Under the pieces are notes generated by a model. That model saw only the letters and a list, made by a program, of their open reading frames with translations, was not told where the DNA came from and did no database searches. Both the position numbers and the translations under genes were made by a program. From Robinsoniella sp. (lineage in GTDB: Bacteria; Bacillota; Clostridia; Lachnospirales; Lachnospiraceae): 64,000 nt of DNA. Location of the stretch: contig JAMPFB010000001.1 of the NCBI GenBank assembly GCA_023664735.1, forward strand, positions 414,952-478,951, given 5' to 3'. Positions 54,247 to 63,856 of this stretch are shown piece after piece; positions within the stretch are counted from its first letter, which is position 1; each line of letters opens with the position of its first letter.

Positions 54247-55746
54247 ATGGAAAATCAAGTAAATACAAATCCAGTAACGGAACAGAGGCCGAAGAAAACA
54301 AAGAAAAAAGGAAAAAAGAAATGGTTTATTATTGGTGGCATTGTGGTAATCGTGATTGGCTATGTGGCATTTGCCAATTTGGGTGCAAAGAATATTATCC
54401 TTCCTGTGAATGTGACTCAGGCCTTGACAGGTGATATTACCCAGACAGTGGAAAGCTCCGGTGCAGTTGCCACGGAAGAGGAAAAGGTTTATTTTGCGCA
54501 GGTAAACGGAAAGGTGAGCAGCCTGAAGGTTACACCGGGAGCTAATGTAAAAGCAGGGGACAATGTGGTTTCCTATGATTTGGAGGATTTAGAATCAGAG
54601 CTGAAAAAAGTAGAGCTGGAAGCCAAGGCAAATAGCTATGGAATTGATGCTACCGTAGCAGGCTTAAATGAATCACAGAGAAAATCCAGTGAAGCCGCTG
54701 CCAATTATGAGGAAGCGACGAAATATGTGGCACATTATAATGAATGTGTAGGGCAAATCAATGAACAGTTAGCAAAGGCAAATGAACTTTCCGGTCAGGA
54801 GGCTTCCCTGAAGGTGGAAATCAGTGAACTGGAAGCAAAGCTTGTAGAAAAGCCAAATAGTGAAAAAATTGAAAGTAAGCTATCGGAAAAGAAAAAAGAA
54901 CTAAAAAGGGTAACAAAGGAACTGGGAAAATATAATATAGCAGAGCTGCAGTCTGCTCTTGAAGTGTGCTCAGGGGATCTTGCTGAATATAAGGCGCAGA
55001 AGGCACAGTATGAAGCGGCAAAGGAAGCAGATCCAACGATTGGAAGCCAGAAGGCACAGCAGTCAGCCTTAAAGGAGGTTTCCAAATTAACAACAGAAAC
55101 GGCACAGCAGAATTTCAGAAAAGCGCAGGACGGAGTCGTTATAGATTTCAATGGAATTATTTCCCAAGTGGACGTGGCAGAGGGACAGATTGTGACGGAA
55201 GGCACGCCCTTATTCACATTGGAAAGTCTGGAAAATGTAAAGGCAACCATGTCCGTTTCCAAGTACGATTTGGAAAAAATCGCCATCGGCCAAAAGGCAA
55301 AGGTTACTATTAATGGAAAGGAATATGACGGAACCTTATCCGCAATCAATAAAATAGCACAGGCGAACCAATCCGGCACGCCAATGGTAAATGTGGATAT
55401 TCATATTGAAAATCCGGACGATAATATTTTTCTTGGAATAGAAGCAAAGGTAAGTCTTGAAACAGCCACAAAAGAAAAAGCGCTGTTGATTCCGGTGGAA
55501 TGTGTCAACTCGGATATGGATGGCGATTTTTGCTGGGCAGTGGAAAATGGCATAGTAACCCGGAAGAATATTGAAACAGGAATCTCAACAGACACCTATA
55601 TAGAAATATTAAGCGGACTTAAAGAGGGGGAGCAGATAGTAACCGATATGACAGCTAATTTAGAGGAAGGCATGGAGGTTATGCCAGTGGAAGCAGAAGC
55701 AGGAGAAAATGGAGAAGAAGCCGATAATGCTCAGGCTTCTGAATAA
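54247..55746 (+). CDS. MacA/HlyD-like membrane fusion protein
   Basis: 499 residues: a Lys-rich cytosolic head, one membrane segment (about 28-46, [18 protein letters not shown]), a lipoyl-like beta domain ([18 protein letters not shown]), a long coiled-coil hairpin (about 115-285), then the second lipoyl half and barrel ([16 protein letters not shown]). The end is Glu/Ala-rich. In Gram-positive bacteria such adaptors form an extracytoplasmic conduit with MacB-like permeases for peptides or drugs. Start ATG 54247 follows AAAGAGGAAAAGCAT. Confidence 0.88.
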   Translation: MENQVNTNPVTEQRPKKTKKKGKKKWFIIGGIVVIVIGYVAFANLGAKNIILPVNVTQALTGDITQTVESSGAVATEEEKVYFAQVNGKVSSLKVTPGANVKAGDNVVSYDLEDLESELKKVELEAKANSYGIDATVAGLNESQRKSSEAAANYEEATKYVAHYNECVGQINEQLAKANELSGQEASLKVEISELEAKLVEKPNSEKIESKLSEKKKELKRVTKELGKYNIAELQSALEVCSGDLAEYKAQKAQYEAAKEADPTIGSQKAQQSALKEVSKLTTETAQQNFRKAQDGVVIDFNGIISQVDVAEGQIVTEGTPLFTLESLENVKATMSVSKYDLEKIAIGQKAKVTINGKEYDGTLSAINKIAQANQSGTPMVNVDIHIENPDDNIFLGIEAKVSLETATKEKALLIPVECVNSDMDGDFCWAVENGIVTRKNIETGISTDTYIEILSGLKEGEQIVTDMTANLEEGMEVMPVEAEAGENGEEADNAQASE

Positions 55747-55759
55747 TGGGGGAAGCTAC

Positions 55760-56983
55760 ATGGCACAGTTATTTGAAAACATAAAGATGGCTCTTATGAA
55801 CATTAAGAGCAATAAAGGGCGCTCCATTCTGACCATGCTGGGCATTATTATTGGAATTTCTTCTGTTATTATGATTATTTCCATTGGTAACGGCATAAAG
55901 AGTCAGGTAAACAGTGAATTGAACAGTTTTGCCGGAGGGCAGCTTTTTATTATGGGAAATGAGTTAGAGGATGGCTCCCAGATATATTTTTCAACGGATG
56001 ATTTTGAAGCAGTGGTGGAAAAAATTCCCCATGTAAAAGGAGCCACGCCTAACTATGGAGCATCCGGAACAGCTTTTGGGAAAAAGGGTGAATTTAATGC
56101 TCAGATTTCAGCAGGTACAGTAGGGTTGGAATATATTTCCAACGATCCCCTTGTAAAAGGAAGGTATTTTACGGAGGCGGACTGCGAAAACTCCAATGAG
56201 GTCTGTATTCTTCGTGAAAGCAGCGCAAGGCTTATGTTTGGAACAACAGATGTGATTGGAAAAAGCTTTGAGCTTGCTATTTACGGAACCAGTATTGAAA
56301 TGACTATAATTGGGATTCGTGCGGATAATGCTTCCGCATTGCTTGGCGGCATGATGAGCTACGGAAATGATACTGTGGAGTTAGAAATGCCTATTAACAC
56401 ATTTTGCAATAAGTTAGATTATTATATGGATGATTTTTACGGCTTTTATATTATATCAGAAGGACCTGAGTATGCCAATGATGTAGCAGCGGCAGCTATC
56501 CGCCTTATGGAGAACAGACATAATGTAAGAGGACAGAATGCTATTTATATGGAAAATTTTAATGATTCTTTGTCCCAAATCAACTCTGTTTTAAACTATA
56601 TTACCGTTTTTGTGGTATTAGTGGCGGCAATTTCCCTGTTAGTGGGAGGAATCGGTGTTATGAACATCATGCTTGTGTCGGTAACAGAGCGGACAAGGGA
56701 AATTGGTATCAGAAAAGCGCTTGGCGCCAGAACAGGCTCCATTCTGCTCCAGTTTTTATCAGAATCCGCTATTATTACTTTGATTGGCGGCATCATCGGC
56801 ATTATCCTTGGCGTTGCCGGAGCAGCTTTAGTATGCGGAGCCATTGGCTTTTCCGCACAGGTGCTTCCAAGTACAGTGATTATTGCTTCACTGTTCTCTT
56901 CGGCAGTAGGTATCTTTTTCGGAATATATCCTGCAAAGAGGGCGGCAAAGCTAAGTCCTATTGAGGCGCTTCGGCATGAATAG
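55760..56983 (+). CDS. MacB-like ABC transporter permease
   Basis: 407 residues. I start at ATG 55760 ([18 protein letters not shown]) behind GGGGGAAG; the frame from 55709 overlaps the adaptor gene and is not needed. First membrane segment [20 protein letters not shown], large extracytoplasmic MacB_PCD domain (about 40-275), then the FtsX-like unit with three membrane segments and the coupling motif [15 protein letters not shown]. It completes a tripartite exporter. Substrates of such units are often antimicrobial peptides or virulence lipopeptides; none can be named here. Confidence 0.9.
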   Translation: MAQLFENIKMALMNIKSNKGRSILTMLGIIIGISSVIMIISIGNGIKSQVNSELNSFAGGQLFIMGNELEDGSQIYFSTDDFEAVVEKIPHVKGATPNYGASGTAFGKKGEFNAQISAGTVGLEYISNDPLVKGRYFTEADCENSNEVCILRESSARLMFGTTDVIGKSFELAIYGTSIEMTIIGIRADNASALLGGMMSYGNDTVELEMPINTFCNKLDYYMDDFYGFYIISEGPEYANDVAAAAIRLMENRHNVRGQNAIYMENFNDSLSQINSVLNYITVFVVLVAAISLLVGGIGVMNIMLVSVTERTREIGIRKALGARTGSILLQFLSESAIITLIGGIIGIILGVAGAALVCGAIGFSAQVLPSTVIIASLFSSAVGIFFGIYPAKRAAKLSPIEALRHE

Positions 56984-57046
56984 GAGATTTATGGGAAAGA
57001 GTAAGTAAAAGCTATTGATTGGAATGGTTTTTAGGGATGGCGGAGG

Positions 57047-57277
57047 GACGCAACAGCGGGATGAGAGTGGAGTTGCTTCGGTGTTTTGGATGGCGCTTTT
57101 TCTAAACAGCCTGTGGAGGTTTTCGGTGCCGTTCGGGGCGGCATATAGCGCCCTCCATGGCGCAATATGCCTAAAATTGCCGTCCATGGCAATTTTTCCC
57201 TAGGTAGTGGACAGGCTGTTAAGAAAAAGCGCCATCCAAAACAATGAAGCAACTCCACTCTCATCCCGCTGTTGCTG
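57047..57277. repeat. Hairpin H1, copy D
   Basis: Arms of about 65 bp, starting with GACGCAACAGCGGGATGAG and ending with its partner CTCATCCCGCTGTTGCTG. The CAGCGGG/CCCGCTG change relative to other copies is present on both arms. Confidence 0.88.
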
Positions 57278-57431
57278 TTTTTTGGCAGGCTATACTAAAA
57301 AGATTTGATATTTCTTCAACATCATTGTAAAATGGGCTGTTGTAGCTTGCCATACGTAGAGCTTACCAATAGGTAAAGCTTATCAATATATAAGGCTTTT
57401 TTATATATTACATAGGGCTTACCGATGCACA

Positions 57432-57579
57432 GTGGGAGCTGGCAGGGCATAGGATAGTCTTCTGGGCCTTGGCAAAGTCGCCGGCACTTATGCACCGTAT
57501 TTTGGTGCATTAGTACCGTTGCGTCTTTGCAGAGCGAGAGCGTGCCCAGAAGACTATCCTATGCCCTGCCAGCTCCCAC
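57432..57579. repeat. Hairpin H2, copy D
   Basis: A perfect 36-bp inverted repeat (57432-57467 with 57544-57579), beginning GTGGGAGCTGGCAGGGC. The inner part folds again around TGCACCGTATTTTGGTGCA. Compared with copy A, differences are matched on the opposite arm. Confidence 0.9.
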
Positions 57580-57675
57580 GTCCGTTTAAAGATACACCCT
57601 AAGCCATATCCCCACCCTTAAAAATCCAAACAGTTATAAAAAAAATAAATAAAAAATAAACAGCGCAAACTTCCC

Positions 57676-57705
57676 TTGCGCTTTTTCTGGGAACAAGTAT
57701 ATAAT
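57676..57705 (+). promoter_or_regulatory. Promoter before the YcxB-like/tsaE gene group
   Basis: TTGCGC (57676-57681), 18-bp spacer, perfect TATAAT (57700-57705), 75 bp ahead of the start at 57780. Confidence 0.65.
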
Positions 57706-57779
57706 AGAAGGAAAGTTTCCGGCATAAGGTCGGAGAAAGTAGTTGTACATGTTATTGGAGAAAGGAGCTGCTTGGTTTT

Positions 57780-58277
57780 ATGGCAGGCGAAAGAGAAGTT
57801 TTATTTGAGTTTGATGTGCAGATGTCTACCGGGATTTTGTATGACTATCTTTTAAAGCATACGTATTCAGGGCTTCAGGGGATTTTGGCTACGATAATCG
57901 GTGGTCTGTTGATAATGAATTTTATTGCAGGCAGCAGCGTGATTTATCTGATTGCAGGAATTGTAGTCATACTATATATACCCATGAGCCTTTATTTAAG
58001 CGCCAAACGGCAGATGCTTTTAACGGAAGCATTTAAAAAGCCGCTGCATTATCGTTTCTATGAAGAAGGAATTGAGGTCTCGCAGGATGAAATTGCAGAG
58101 CTTCAACAGTGGGAGACTATGCAGAAGGCGGTTTCTTCCGGAAAAAGCATTATTGTATATACGTCGAAAGTAAAGGCTGCTATTTTTCCAAGAAAGGATA
58201 TGGGAGAGCAGACTGCAAGGGTAATTGAGATTATTTCTACACATATGTCCCCTGACAAAGTGAAGATTAAACAATGA
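57780..58277 (+). CDS. YcxB-like membrane protein
   Basis: 165 residues: a short cytosolic N-terminus, two membrane segments (about 33-75, ATIIGGLLIMNFIAGSS and IYLIAGIVVILYIPMS), and a cytosolic C-terminal domain with HYRFYEEGIEVSQ and IIVYTSKVKAAIFPRKD, the pattern of YcxB-like proteins. Function unknown. AAGGAG is 13 bases before the ATG, a bit far. It precedes tsaE with a 50-bp gap and is probably co-transcribed. Confidence 0.7.
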   Translation: MAGEREVLFEFDVQMSTGILYDYLLKHTYSGLQGILATIIGGLLIMNFIAGSSVIYLIAGIVVILYIPMSLYLSAKRQMLLTEAFKKPLHYRFYEEGIEVSQDEIAELQQWETMQKAVSSGKSIIVYTSKVKAAIFPRKDMGEQTARVIEIISTHMSPDKVKIKQ

Positions 58278-58327
58278 TTTTGGATTATCCTTATAGAGAG
58301 AATGGCAGGTTGGGCAACGGAGAAAAA

Positions 58328-58777
58328 ATGAAAACAATAGAAACAATAGAAAGCTTCAGTGAAGAAGAAACCTTTCAGCTTGGAAAGCGGATAGGGGAAG
58401 GTGCAAAGGAAAAGGATGTGTTTGCACTTTTAGGCGATTTAGGGGTAGGAAAGACCGTTTTCACAAAAGGGGTGGCGGAAGGGCTTTCCATTAAGGAGCC
58501 TGTAAGCAGCCCTACTTTTACGATTGTACAGGTGTATGAGGGCGGAAGGCTTCCTTTTTATCATTTTGATGTATACCGGATTGGCGATGTGGAGGAAATG
58601 GAAGAAATCGGATATGAGGATTATTTTTATGGACAAGGCATTACCTTTGTGGAATGGGCAGATTTAATAGAAGAAATCATGCCGGAATATACTACATGGA
58701 TTACAATAGAAAAGAATCTGGAAAAAGGATTTGATTATCGGAAAATTACGATTCAAAAGCAACAGGAGGAAAGCTGA
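58328..58777 (+). CDS. tsaE: tRNA t6A biosynthesis ATPase TsaE
   Basis: 149 residues from ATG 58328 (GGAG upstream); the frame from 58274 overlaps the previous gene and adds an unlikely tail. Walker A is GDLGVGKTVFTKG and the catalytic region YHFDVYRIGDVEEMEEIGYED is family-typical (shown only in part as HFDVYRI). TsaE drives the TsaB-TsaD complex that adds threonylcarbamoyl to A37 of tRNAs reading ANN codons. It is adjacent to tsaB and in the same operon as tsaD. Confidence 0.93.
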   Translation: MKTIETIESFSEEETFQLGKRIGEGAKEKDVFALLGDLGVGKTVFTKGVAEGLSIKEPVSSPTFTIVQVYEGGRLPFYHFDVYRIGDVEEMEEIGYEDYFYGQGITFVEWADLIEEIMPEYTTWITIEKNLEKGFDYRKITIQKQQEES

Positions 58778-58779
58778 TT

Positions 58780-59502
58780 ATGAAAATATTAGCATTGGAC
58801 AGTTCGGGATTGGTAGCAGGCATTGCAGTCATTCAGGACGAAATCATGCTTGCTTCCTATACGATTAATTATAAAAAGACACATTCCCAAACGTTGCTTC
58901 CTATGCTGGAACAGGTCTGTAAAATGATTGAGCTGGACATGGAAACCATTGATGCCATTGCGGTAGCAGCAGGACCGGGCTCCTTTACCGGGCTGCGAAT
59001 CGGTTCGGCAACGGCAAAGGGACTAGGACTTGCTTTGGACAAGCCAATTGTGGAAGTTGGAACTGTGGAAGCGATTGCTTATCAGCTCTATGGCGTGGAG
59101 AAAATTATCTGCCCTATGCTGGATGCAAGAAGGAATCAGGTTTACACAGGACTCTATACCTTTCAGAATGAAAATGGAAAGTCGTCCTTTAAGACCTTGC
59201 TGAAGCAGTGTGCTGTTTCCGTGGAAGAGATTATAGGAACAGTTAACGGAATGGGAAAAGAAGTGGTTTTTTTGGGAGATGGCGTTCCGGTATACGAAGA
59301 GGTTGTAAGAGAACAGGCAAAGGTGCCATATGAGTTTGCACCAGCTTACTGCAATCGGCAAAATGCAGGCGCCCTTGGCACTTTGGCATGTGCATATTTT
59401 AAAAAAGGACAATTTGTTTCAGCAGACCAGCATAAGCCAGAATATCTGCGCATGTCTCAGGCAGAAAGAGAGCGATTGGAAAAAGAAGAAAAAAAGAAGT
59501 GA
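58780..59502 (+). CDS. tsaB: tRNA t6A biosynthesis protein TsaB
   Basis: 240 residues, 2 bp after tsaE. The ASKHA-fold start MKILALDSSGLVAGIAV, THSQTLLPMLEQV and VAAGPGSFTGLRIGSATAKG are typical of TsaB, a non-catalytic paralogue that scaffolds TsaD. The Lys/Glu-rich end (EREKEEKKK-like) is normal for the family in clostridia. Start ATG 58780. Confidence 0.95.
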   Translation: MKILALDSSGLVAGIAVIQDEIMLASYTINYKKTHSQTLLPMLEQVCKMIELDMETIDAIAVAAGPGSFTGLRIGSATAKGLGLALDKPIVEVGTVEAIAYQLYGVEKIICPMLDARRNQVYTGLYTFQNENGKSSFKTLLKQCAVSVEEIIGTVNGMGKEVVFLGDGVPVYEEVVREQAKVPYEFAPAYCNRQNAGALGTLACAYFKKGQFVSADQHKPEYLRMSQAERERLEKEEKKK

Positions 59503-59506
59503 TTGT

Positions 59507-59941
59507 ATGATTACAATAGAAGAACTGGAAGAAAAGGATGTGGAAGCAGTCAGTGCTATAGAAGCAAGGGCTTTTTCCATGCCATGGTCAGCAAAGGACT
59601 TTTTACAGATGATAAATGATAAAAATGCGCTTTATCTCACCGCAAAAAACGACGGTATTCCTATAGCATGCTGCGGGGTACGCAATATTCTGGGTGATGG
59701 AGAAATTACCAATGTGGTAGTGGATGAACCCTATCGTGGAAAAGGAATCGGCAGCCGTATGCTTTCAGAGCTTTTGCAAAAAGGAAAGCAGATGGGGATT
59801 GAAGTCTTTACATTGGAAGTGCGAAAGAGTAATGAAGCAGCTATCAGCCTATATGAAAAAGCAGGCTTTATAACCGAAGGGATTCGCAAAAATTTTTACG
59901 AAAAACCTGTGGAGGATGGCTTGATTATGTGGAAGAGATAG
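59507..59941 (+). CDS. rimI: Ribosomal protein S18-alanine N-acetyltransferase
   Basis: 144 residues of GNAT fold from ATG 59507; a longer frame from 59330 runs over tsaB and is an artefact. Acetyl-CoA motif VDEPYRGKGIGSRML and C-terminal SLYEKAGFITEGIRKNFY fit RimI. It acetylates the N-terminus of ribosomal protein S18. The tsaB-rimI-tsaD order is common in firmicutes. It starts 4 bp after tsaB, with only a weak ribosome site, so coupling is likely. Confidence 0.9.
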   Translation: MITIEELEEKDVEAVSAIEARAFSMPWSAKDFLQMINDKNALYLTAKNDGIPIACCGVRNILGDGEITNVVVDEPYRGKGIGSRMLSELLQKGKQMGIEVFTLEVRKSNEAAISLYEKAGFITEGIRKNFYEKPVEDGLIMWKR

Positions 59942-59964
59942 GAAGCTCGTCTAATAATTACCGC

Positions 59965-59993
59965 TTGGATTTTTCCCTCATAGTCCTTATACT
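59965..59993 (+). promoter_or_regulatory. Possible internal promoter before the zinc-ribbon gene
   Basis: TTGGAT (59965-59970), 17 bp, TATACT (59988-59993) in the 134-bp gap after rimI. Confidence 0.4.
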
Positions 59994-60075
59994 ACATGTA
60001 GGAGAGTAAACATTGCATGATACGCAGCACAAATTTTCGACATGAAAATTTGAAAACTACATTGGGAGGAATAAG

Positions 60076-60318
60076 ATGCGGAAATATAATGAAGAAAACC
60101 AATTAGAAAAAGTAATTTGCAATCAGTGCAAAAAGGAACTAAGAGTAGAAAATGGCATTTTAAAGGAAGGGCATTTTGAAGGAAAGCAGACATTCGGATA
60201 CTTTTCTGACAAGGATGGAATGACCCATAAGTTTGATTTGTGTGAAGCATGTTATAACAAGCTTATTCAAAATTTTAAAATGCCGGTAGAAGAGATAGAA
60301 GAAAAGGAAATTTTTTAA
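60076..60318 (+). CDS. Small zinc-ribbon protein
   Basis: 80 residues behind GGGAGGAATAAG. Two CxxC pairs, CNQCKKEL near the start and CEACYNKL near the end, should bind one zinc. Between them FGYFSDKDGMTHKFDL. No family name recalled. It ends exactly where rnz starts (stop then ATG), so it belongs to the tsa/rnz operon. A role in RNA binding is plausible from the zinc fold and the neighbours, but this is inference. Confidence 0.8.
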   Translation: MRKYNEENQLEKVICNQCKKELRVENGILKEGHFEGKQTFGYFSDKDGMTHKFDLCEACYNKLIQNFKMPVEEIEEKEIF

Positions 60319-61233
60319 ATGCTGGATATTTGTTTACTTGGAACCGGAGGCATGATGCCTCTGCCATATAGGTGGCTGACTTCCCTTATGGCAAGATATA
60401 ATGGAAGTAGTATTCTGATTGATTGTGGGGAAGGAACGCAGATTGCCATGAAGGAAAAGGGCTGGAGCCCAAAGCCCATTGATGTCATCTGCTTCACCCA
60501 CTATCATGCCGATCATATAAGCGGACTGCCGGGAATGCTCCTTACTATGGGGAATGCAGAAAGGACAGAACCTCTTATATTGATTGGCCCTAAGGGACTG
60601 GAAAGAGTGGTGGGAGCTTTAAGAGTAATTGCACCGGAGCTTCCCTTTGAAATTCAATATATGGAGATTACGGAAAAAGAACAGAGCTTTCAATTTGATG
60701 GGTATCGGATTGAGGCTTTTCGTGTAAATCATAATGTGATATGCTATGGATATAGCATTGTAATTGACAGGGCTGGAAAATTTGATGTGGAAAAGGCAAA
60801 AGGACTTGGTATTGATATGAGATACTGGAATCCTTTGCAAAAGGGACAGACCATAGAAGCGGATGGAAAAATATTCACGCCTGATATGGTGCTGGGTGCA
60901 AAAAGAAAGGGCCTGAAAGTAACTTATTGTACGGATACGCGCCCAACCCAATCCATTCAGGATAACGCAAAAGGCGCCGATCTCTTTATATGTGAAGGCA
61001 TGTATGGGGAACCGGACAAACAGCAGAAGGCAAAAGAGTATAAGCATATGACGTTTTATGAAGCGGCTGCCCTTGCCAAAGCTGCAGGAGTACCGGAGCT
61101 TTGGCTGACTCATTTTAGCCCGTCTCTTACAAGGCCAGAAGAATATATGCAGAAAGTACGGGAAATTTTTCCAGCAGCTTATGCGGCAAAGGACGGAAAA
61201 ACAGTAGAACTAGATTTTGAAAAGGAATCCTAG
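60319..61233 (+). CDS. rnz: Ribonuclease Z
   Basis: 304 residues of metallo-beta-lactamase fold. The metal motif is FTHYHADHISGLPG, with further ligands in FRVNHNVICYGY, YCTDTRPTQ and LTHFSPS. These fit RNase Z, which trims the 3' end of tRNA precursors lacking CCA. The family length (about 305) agrees. It starts directly after the zinc-ribbon gene. Clustering with t6A genes and followed by tRNA genes, it fits a tRNA maturation neighbourhood. Confidence 0.9.
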   Translation: MLDICLLGTGGMMPLPYRWLTSLMARYNGSSILIDCGEGTQIAMKEKGWSPKPIDVICFTHYHADHISGLPGMLLTMGNAERTEPLILIGPKGLERVVGALRVIAPELPFEIQYMEITEKEQSFQFDGYRIEAFRVNHNVICYGYSIVIDRAGKFDVEKAKGLGIDMRYWNPLQKGQTIEADGKIFTPDMVLGAKRKGLKVTYCTDTRPTQSIQDNAKGADLFICEGMYGEPDKQQKAKEYKHMTFYEAAALAKAAGVPELWLTHFSPSLTRPEEYMQKVREIFPAAYAAKDGKTVELDFEKES

Positions 61234-61279
61234 AAAAGAATACAACCGCAAACCTAGTAAGCAGAAAAGGGGGATGGAT

Positions 61280-61858
61280 ATGAAAAGATTTTCAGGGAAA
61301 AAAGGATTTATAATCTTGATTTTTCTGGCATGTCTGATTGTAGGATATTATGCTTATTTGTCCAATCATAATAGTGCAAAGCAAGAAGAGGATGAGGCGG
61401 CAATTCTCAGCAATGTGGAAAAGGCTCTTTCCAGAGACTTAGAAACCAATTATCCTCCAACTCCAAGGGAAGTGATAAAATACTTCAGTGAAATATCAGA
61501 GTGCTTTTATAATGAGGACTATTCAGAAGAAAAGCTGATTAAACTGGCAAATAAAATCAGGCTTCTTTATGATGACGAGCTTGTGGCAAACCAGACAGAG
61601 GGCGAGTACATAAAACAATTAAAAGAAGACATTGAAGAATTTAATGAAAATAAAAGAACCATTTACAGCTATGCTCCATCCTCATCTATTGATGTGGAAA
61701 CCTTTACAGAGGATGGGTATGAATGGGCAAGGCTTTATTGCCTTTATAACATTAAAGAAGGAGCAATGCTGAAAAAATCAAACACCCAGTTTTTATTAAG
61801 AAAGGATTCGGATGGCCATTACAAAATTTACGGCTGGAAGCTGGTAGAAACGGAATGA
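61280..61858 (+). CDS. Membrane-anchored DUF6715-like protein
   Basis: 192 residues from ATG 61280 behind AAGGGGG; longer starts overlap rnz. One N-terminal membrane segment (about 8-27, [20 protein letters not shown]), then an outward-facing helical/beta part with [20 protein letters not shown] and [16 protein letters not shown]. Similar proteins sit between rnz and tsaD in Lachnospiraceae and are called DUF6715, but I am not sure of the number. Function unknown. It overlaps tsaD by 4 bp (ATGATGG region). Confidence 0.65.
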   Translation: MKRFSGKKGFIILIFLACLIVGYYAYLSNHNSAKQEEDEAAILSNVEKALSRDLETNYPPTPREVIKYFSEISECFYNEDYSEEKLIKLANKIRLLYDDELVANQTEGEYIKQLKEDIEEFNENKRTIYSYAPSSSIDVETFTEDGYEWARLYCLYNIKEGAMLKKSNTQFLLRKDSDGHYKIYGWKLVETE

Positions 61859-62889
61859 TGGAAAAGGATATATATATTTTAGCAATTGAAAGCTCTTGTG
61901 ATGAAACCGCAGCGGCAGTAGTGAAGAATGGAAGAGAGGTGTTGTCCAATGTAATATCCTCTCAAATTGAGCTGCACAAGCTTTATGGAGGCGTAGTGCC
62001 GGAAATTGCATCCAGAAAGCATATTGAGAAAATAAACCAAGTCATTGAAGAGGCGCTTTCACAAGCAGAAATGACACTGGATGAGATAACTGCAATTGCA
62101 GTCACCTATGGTCCCGGACTGGTGGGCGCCCTTTTGGTTGGGGTTGCAGAAGCAAAAGCCATTGCCTTTGCAAAAAAGAAACCTCTTTTGGGAGTGCATC
62201 ATATCGAAGGGCATATTAGCGCCAATTACATAGAAAATAAACAATTAGAGCCTCCCTTTGCTTCTCTGGTAGTGTCCGGCGGGCATACACATCTGGTCAT
62301 TGTAAAGGCTTATGGAGAATATGAAATTATAGGAAGAACCAGAGACGATGCGGCAGGAGAAGCTTTTGACAAGGTGGCAAGGGCCATTGGGCTGGGCTAT
62401 CCGGGAGGACCTAAAATTGATAAGCTGTCAAAAGAAGGAAATCCAGATGCAATTGCATTTCCAAGGGCAAAGGTGGAAAATGCAGAGTATGATTTCAGCT
62501 TTAGCGGTTTAAAATCGGCAGTATTGAATTATTTAAATTCCTGTGAAATGAAAGGGGAAGAGATAAATAAGGCAGATGTAGCCGCTTCCTTCCAAAAAGC
62601 GGTGATTGATGTGCTGCTTGAGCATGCGCTTCATGCAGTAGAGCAATATGGATTTAAAAAGCTGGCAATAGCAGGAGGCGTTGCATCAAATTCTTCCTTA
62701 AGAGAAAGATTCCAAAAGGAATGTGAGAAAAGAAAAATCGAATTTTACTATCCCTCTCCCATTTTATGTACAGATAATGCAGCCATGATAGGCGCTGCTG
62801 CTTATTATGAATACATAAAGGGAGAGCGCAGCGGATTTGATTTGAATGCAGTGCCAAATTTGAAGCTTGGTGAGAGAGAAGGTACATAA
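61855..62889 (+). CDS. tsaD: tRNA t6A threonylcarbamoyltransferase TsaD
   Basis: 344 residues. The N-terminus [18 protein letters not shown], the metal motif [11 protein letters not shown], and [23 protein letters not shown] and [14 protein letters not shown] are all TsaD signatures. It transfers the threonylcarbamoyl group to A37 of tRNA with TsaB and TsaE, both encoded about 3 kb upstream. The start may be ATG 61855 or 61858; the first overlaps the previous stop. Confidence 0.96.
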   Translation: MMEKDIYILAIESSCDETAAAVVKNGREVLSNVISSQIELHKLYGGVVPEIASRKHIEKINQVIEEALSQAEMTLDEITAIAVTYGPGLVGALLVGVAEAKAIAFAKKKPLLGVHHIEGHISANYIENKQLEPPFASLVVSGGHTHLVIVKAYGEYEIIGRTRDDAAGEAFDKVARAIGLGYPGGPKIDKLSKEGNPDAIAFPRAKVENAEYDFSFSGLKSAVLNYLNSCEMKGEEINKADVAASFQKAVIDVLLEHALHAVEQYGFKKLAIAGGVASNSSLRERFQKECEKRKIEFYYPSPILCTDNAAMIGAAAYYEYIKGERSGFDLNAVPNLKLGEREGT

Positions 62890-62890
62890 A

Positions 62891-63607
62891 ATGAATACAG
62901 TGGCAATTGTGTTGGCGGCAGGTCAGGGAAAACGAATGGGAAGTAAGGTGGCAAAACAATATCTGCTTTTAAAAGAAAGACCTGTGCTTTATTATACACT
63001 GAAAGCGTTTGAAGACAGCCTTATCAATTCTGTTATTCTTGTAACCAAGGAAGGGGAAGAGGATTATTGCAGGAAAGAAATTATAGAGGCTTATGGCTTA
63101 AAGAAAATTGTGGCAATTGTTTCAGGTGGACGGGAAAGATATCATTCTGTTTTCCGGGGATTGGAAGCAGTTTCAAAAAATATACCGGAATGTGAATATG
63201 TTTTCATCCATGACGGCGCAAGGCCTTTTTTAACAAATGAAATTATTTCACGGATATATGAGGAAGTGAAACGTTTCAAGGCATGTGTGGCGGGTATGCC
63301 GGTAAAAGATACAATTAAAATTGCGGATGCAGAAGGTTATGCAAAGACAACTCCGGAACGAAGTCTGGTGTGGACGGTGCAGACGCCACAGGCATTTTCC
63401 TTTTCGATTATAAGGAAAGCATATGAGCAGCTTATGAAAAATGAGGATTGTCTGAAGGAAAAAGGAATTGTTATTACGGATGATGCCATGGTGGTGGAGA
63501 CTTTTACAGAAAAGAAGGTAAAGCTGGTGGAGGGGGCTTATGAGAATATTAAGATTACTACGCCGGAAGATTTGAAGATAGCGGAAGCTTTGTTGGGAGA
63601 AAAATAA
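62891..63607 (+). CDS. ispD: 2-C-methyl-D-erythritol 4-phosphate cytidylyltransferase
   Basis: 238 residues from ATG 62891 just after the tsaD stop. CTP-binding motif VLAAGQGKRMGSKVAKQY, substrate segments HDGARPFL and VWTVQTPQAF, and C-terminal ENIKITTPEDLKIAE mark IspD. It makes CDP-methylerythritol in the MEP route to isoprenoids. Being in the tsa operon is unusual but not rare in clostridia. A hairpin with the ends of the composite repeat follows at once. Confidence 0.95.
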   Translation: MNTVAIVLAAGQGKRMGSKVAKQYLLLKERPVLYYTLKAFEDSLINSVILVTKEGEEDYCRKEIIEAYGLKKIVAIVSGGRERYHSVFRGLEAVSKNIPECEYVFIHDGARPFLTNEIISRIYEEVKRFKACVAGMPVKDTIKIADAEGYAKTTPERSLVWTVQTPQAFSFSIIRKAYEQLMKNEDCLKEKGIVITDDAMVVETFTEKKVKLVEGAYENIKITTPEDLKIAEALLGEK

Positions 63608-63670
63608 GTAACAGTTCAGTTCAGCCCATAGGTGCAAAGCAGGCTTCCCACCTATGGGCTGAACTGTTAC
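63608..63670. repeat. Small hairpin with the same ends as the composite repeats
   Basis: GTAACAGTTCA then GCCCATAGGTG on the left pairs with CACCTATGGGC then TGAACTGTTAC on the right; the left arm carries a 5-nt bulge (GTTCA). It overlaps nothing but directly abuts the ispD stop. There is no T tract, so a terminator role is possible but not typical. Confidence 0.85.
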
Positions 63671-63700
63671 AAAAATAATGCAATTTTTGAAAAAAATATG

Positions 63701-63729
63701 TTGACACCGCATGGTATATTTGCTAAAAT
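63701..63729 (+). promoter_or_regulatory. Promoter of the tRNA-Ser genes
   Basis: TTGACA (63701-63706), 17-bp spacer, TAAAAT (63724-63729), about 42 bp before the first tRNA. Confidence 0.8.
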
Positions 63730-63770
63730 AACTCTTGCGCTGACAAAAAGAAAGTGATTTCAGGCGTTAT

Positions 63771-63856
63771 GGAGAGGTATCGAAGTGGTCATAACGAGGC
63801 GGTCTTGAAAACCGTTTGTCCGCAAGGGCGCGTGGGTTCGAATCCCACCCTCTCCG
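63771..63856 (+). tRNA. tRNA-Ser (UGA anticodon)
   Basis: The 7-bp acceptor stem GGAGAGG/CCTCTCC encloses a cloverleaf. The anticodon loop is CTTGAAA (anticodon TGA), the long variable arm is TTGTCCGCAAGGGCGC, and the T arm carries GGTTCGAATC. The long variable arm is diagnostic for a class II tRNA. CCA is not encoded, consistent with the RNase Z found upstream. Confidence 0.95.

Larger units (their letters stand above)
57030..57637. repeat. Composite double-hairpin repeat, copy D
   Basis: H1 (57047-57277), an AT-rich spacer with GGGCTTACCGATGCACAGTG, and a complete H2 (57432-57579). The right end AACAGTTATAAAA (about 57629-57641) resembles the end found near 53224. The left end is eroded. 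It fills most of the 800-bp gap after the MacB-like permease. Confidence 0.8.
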
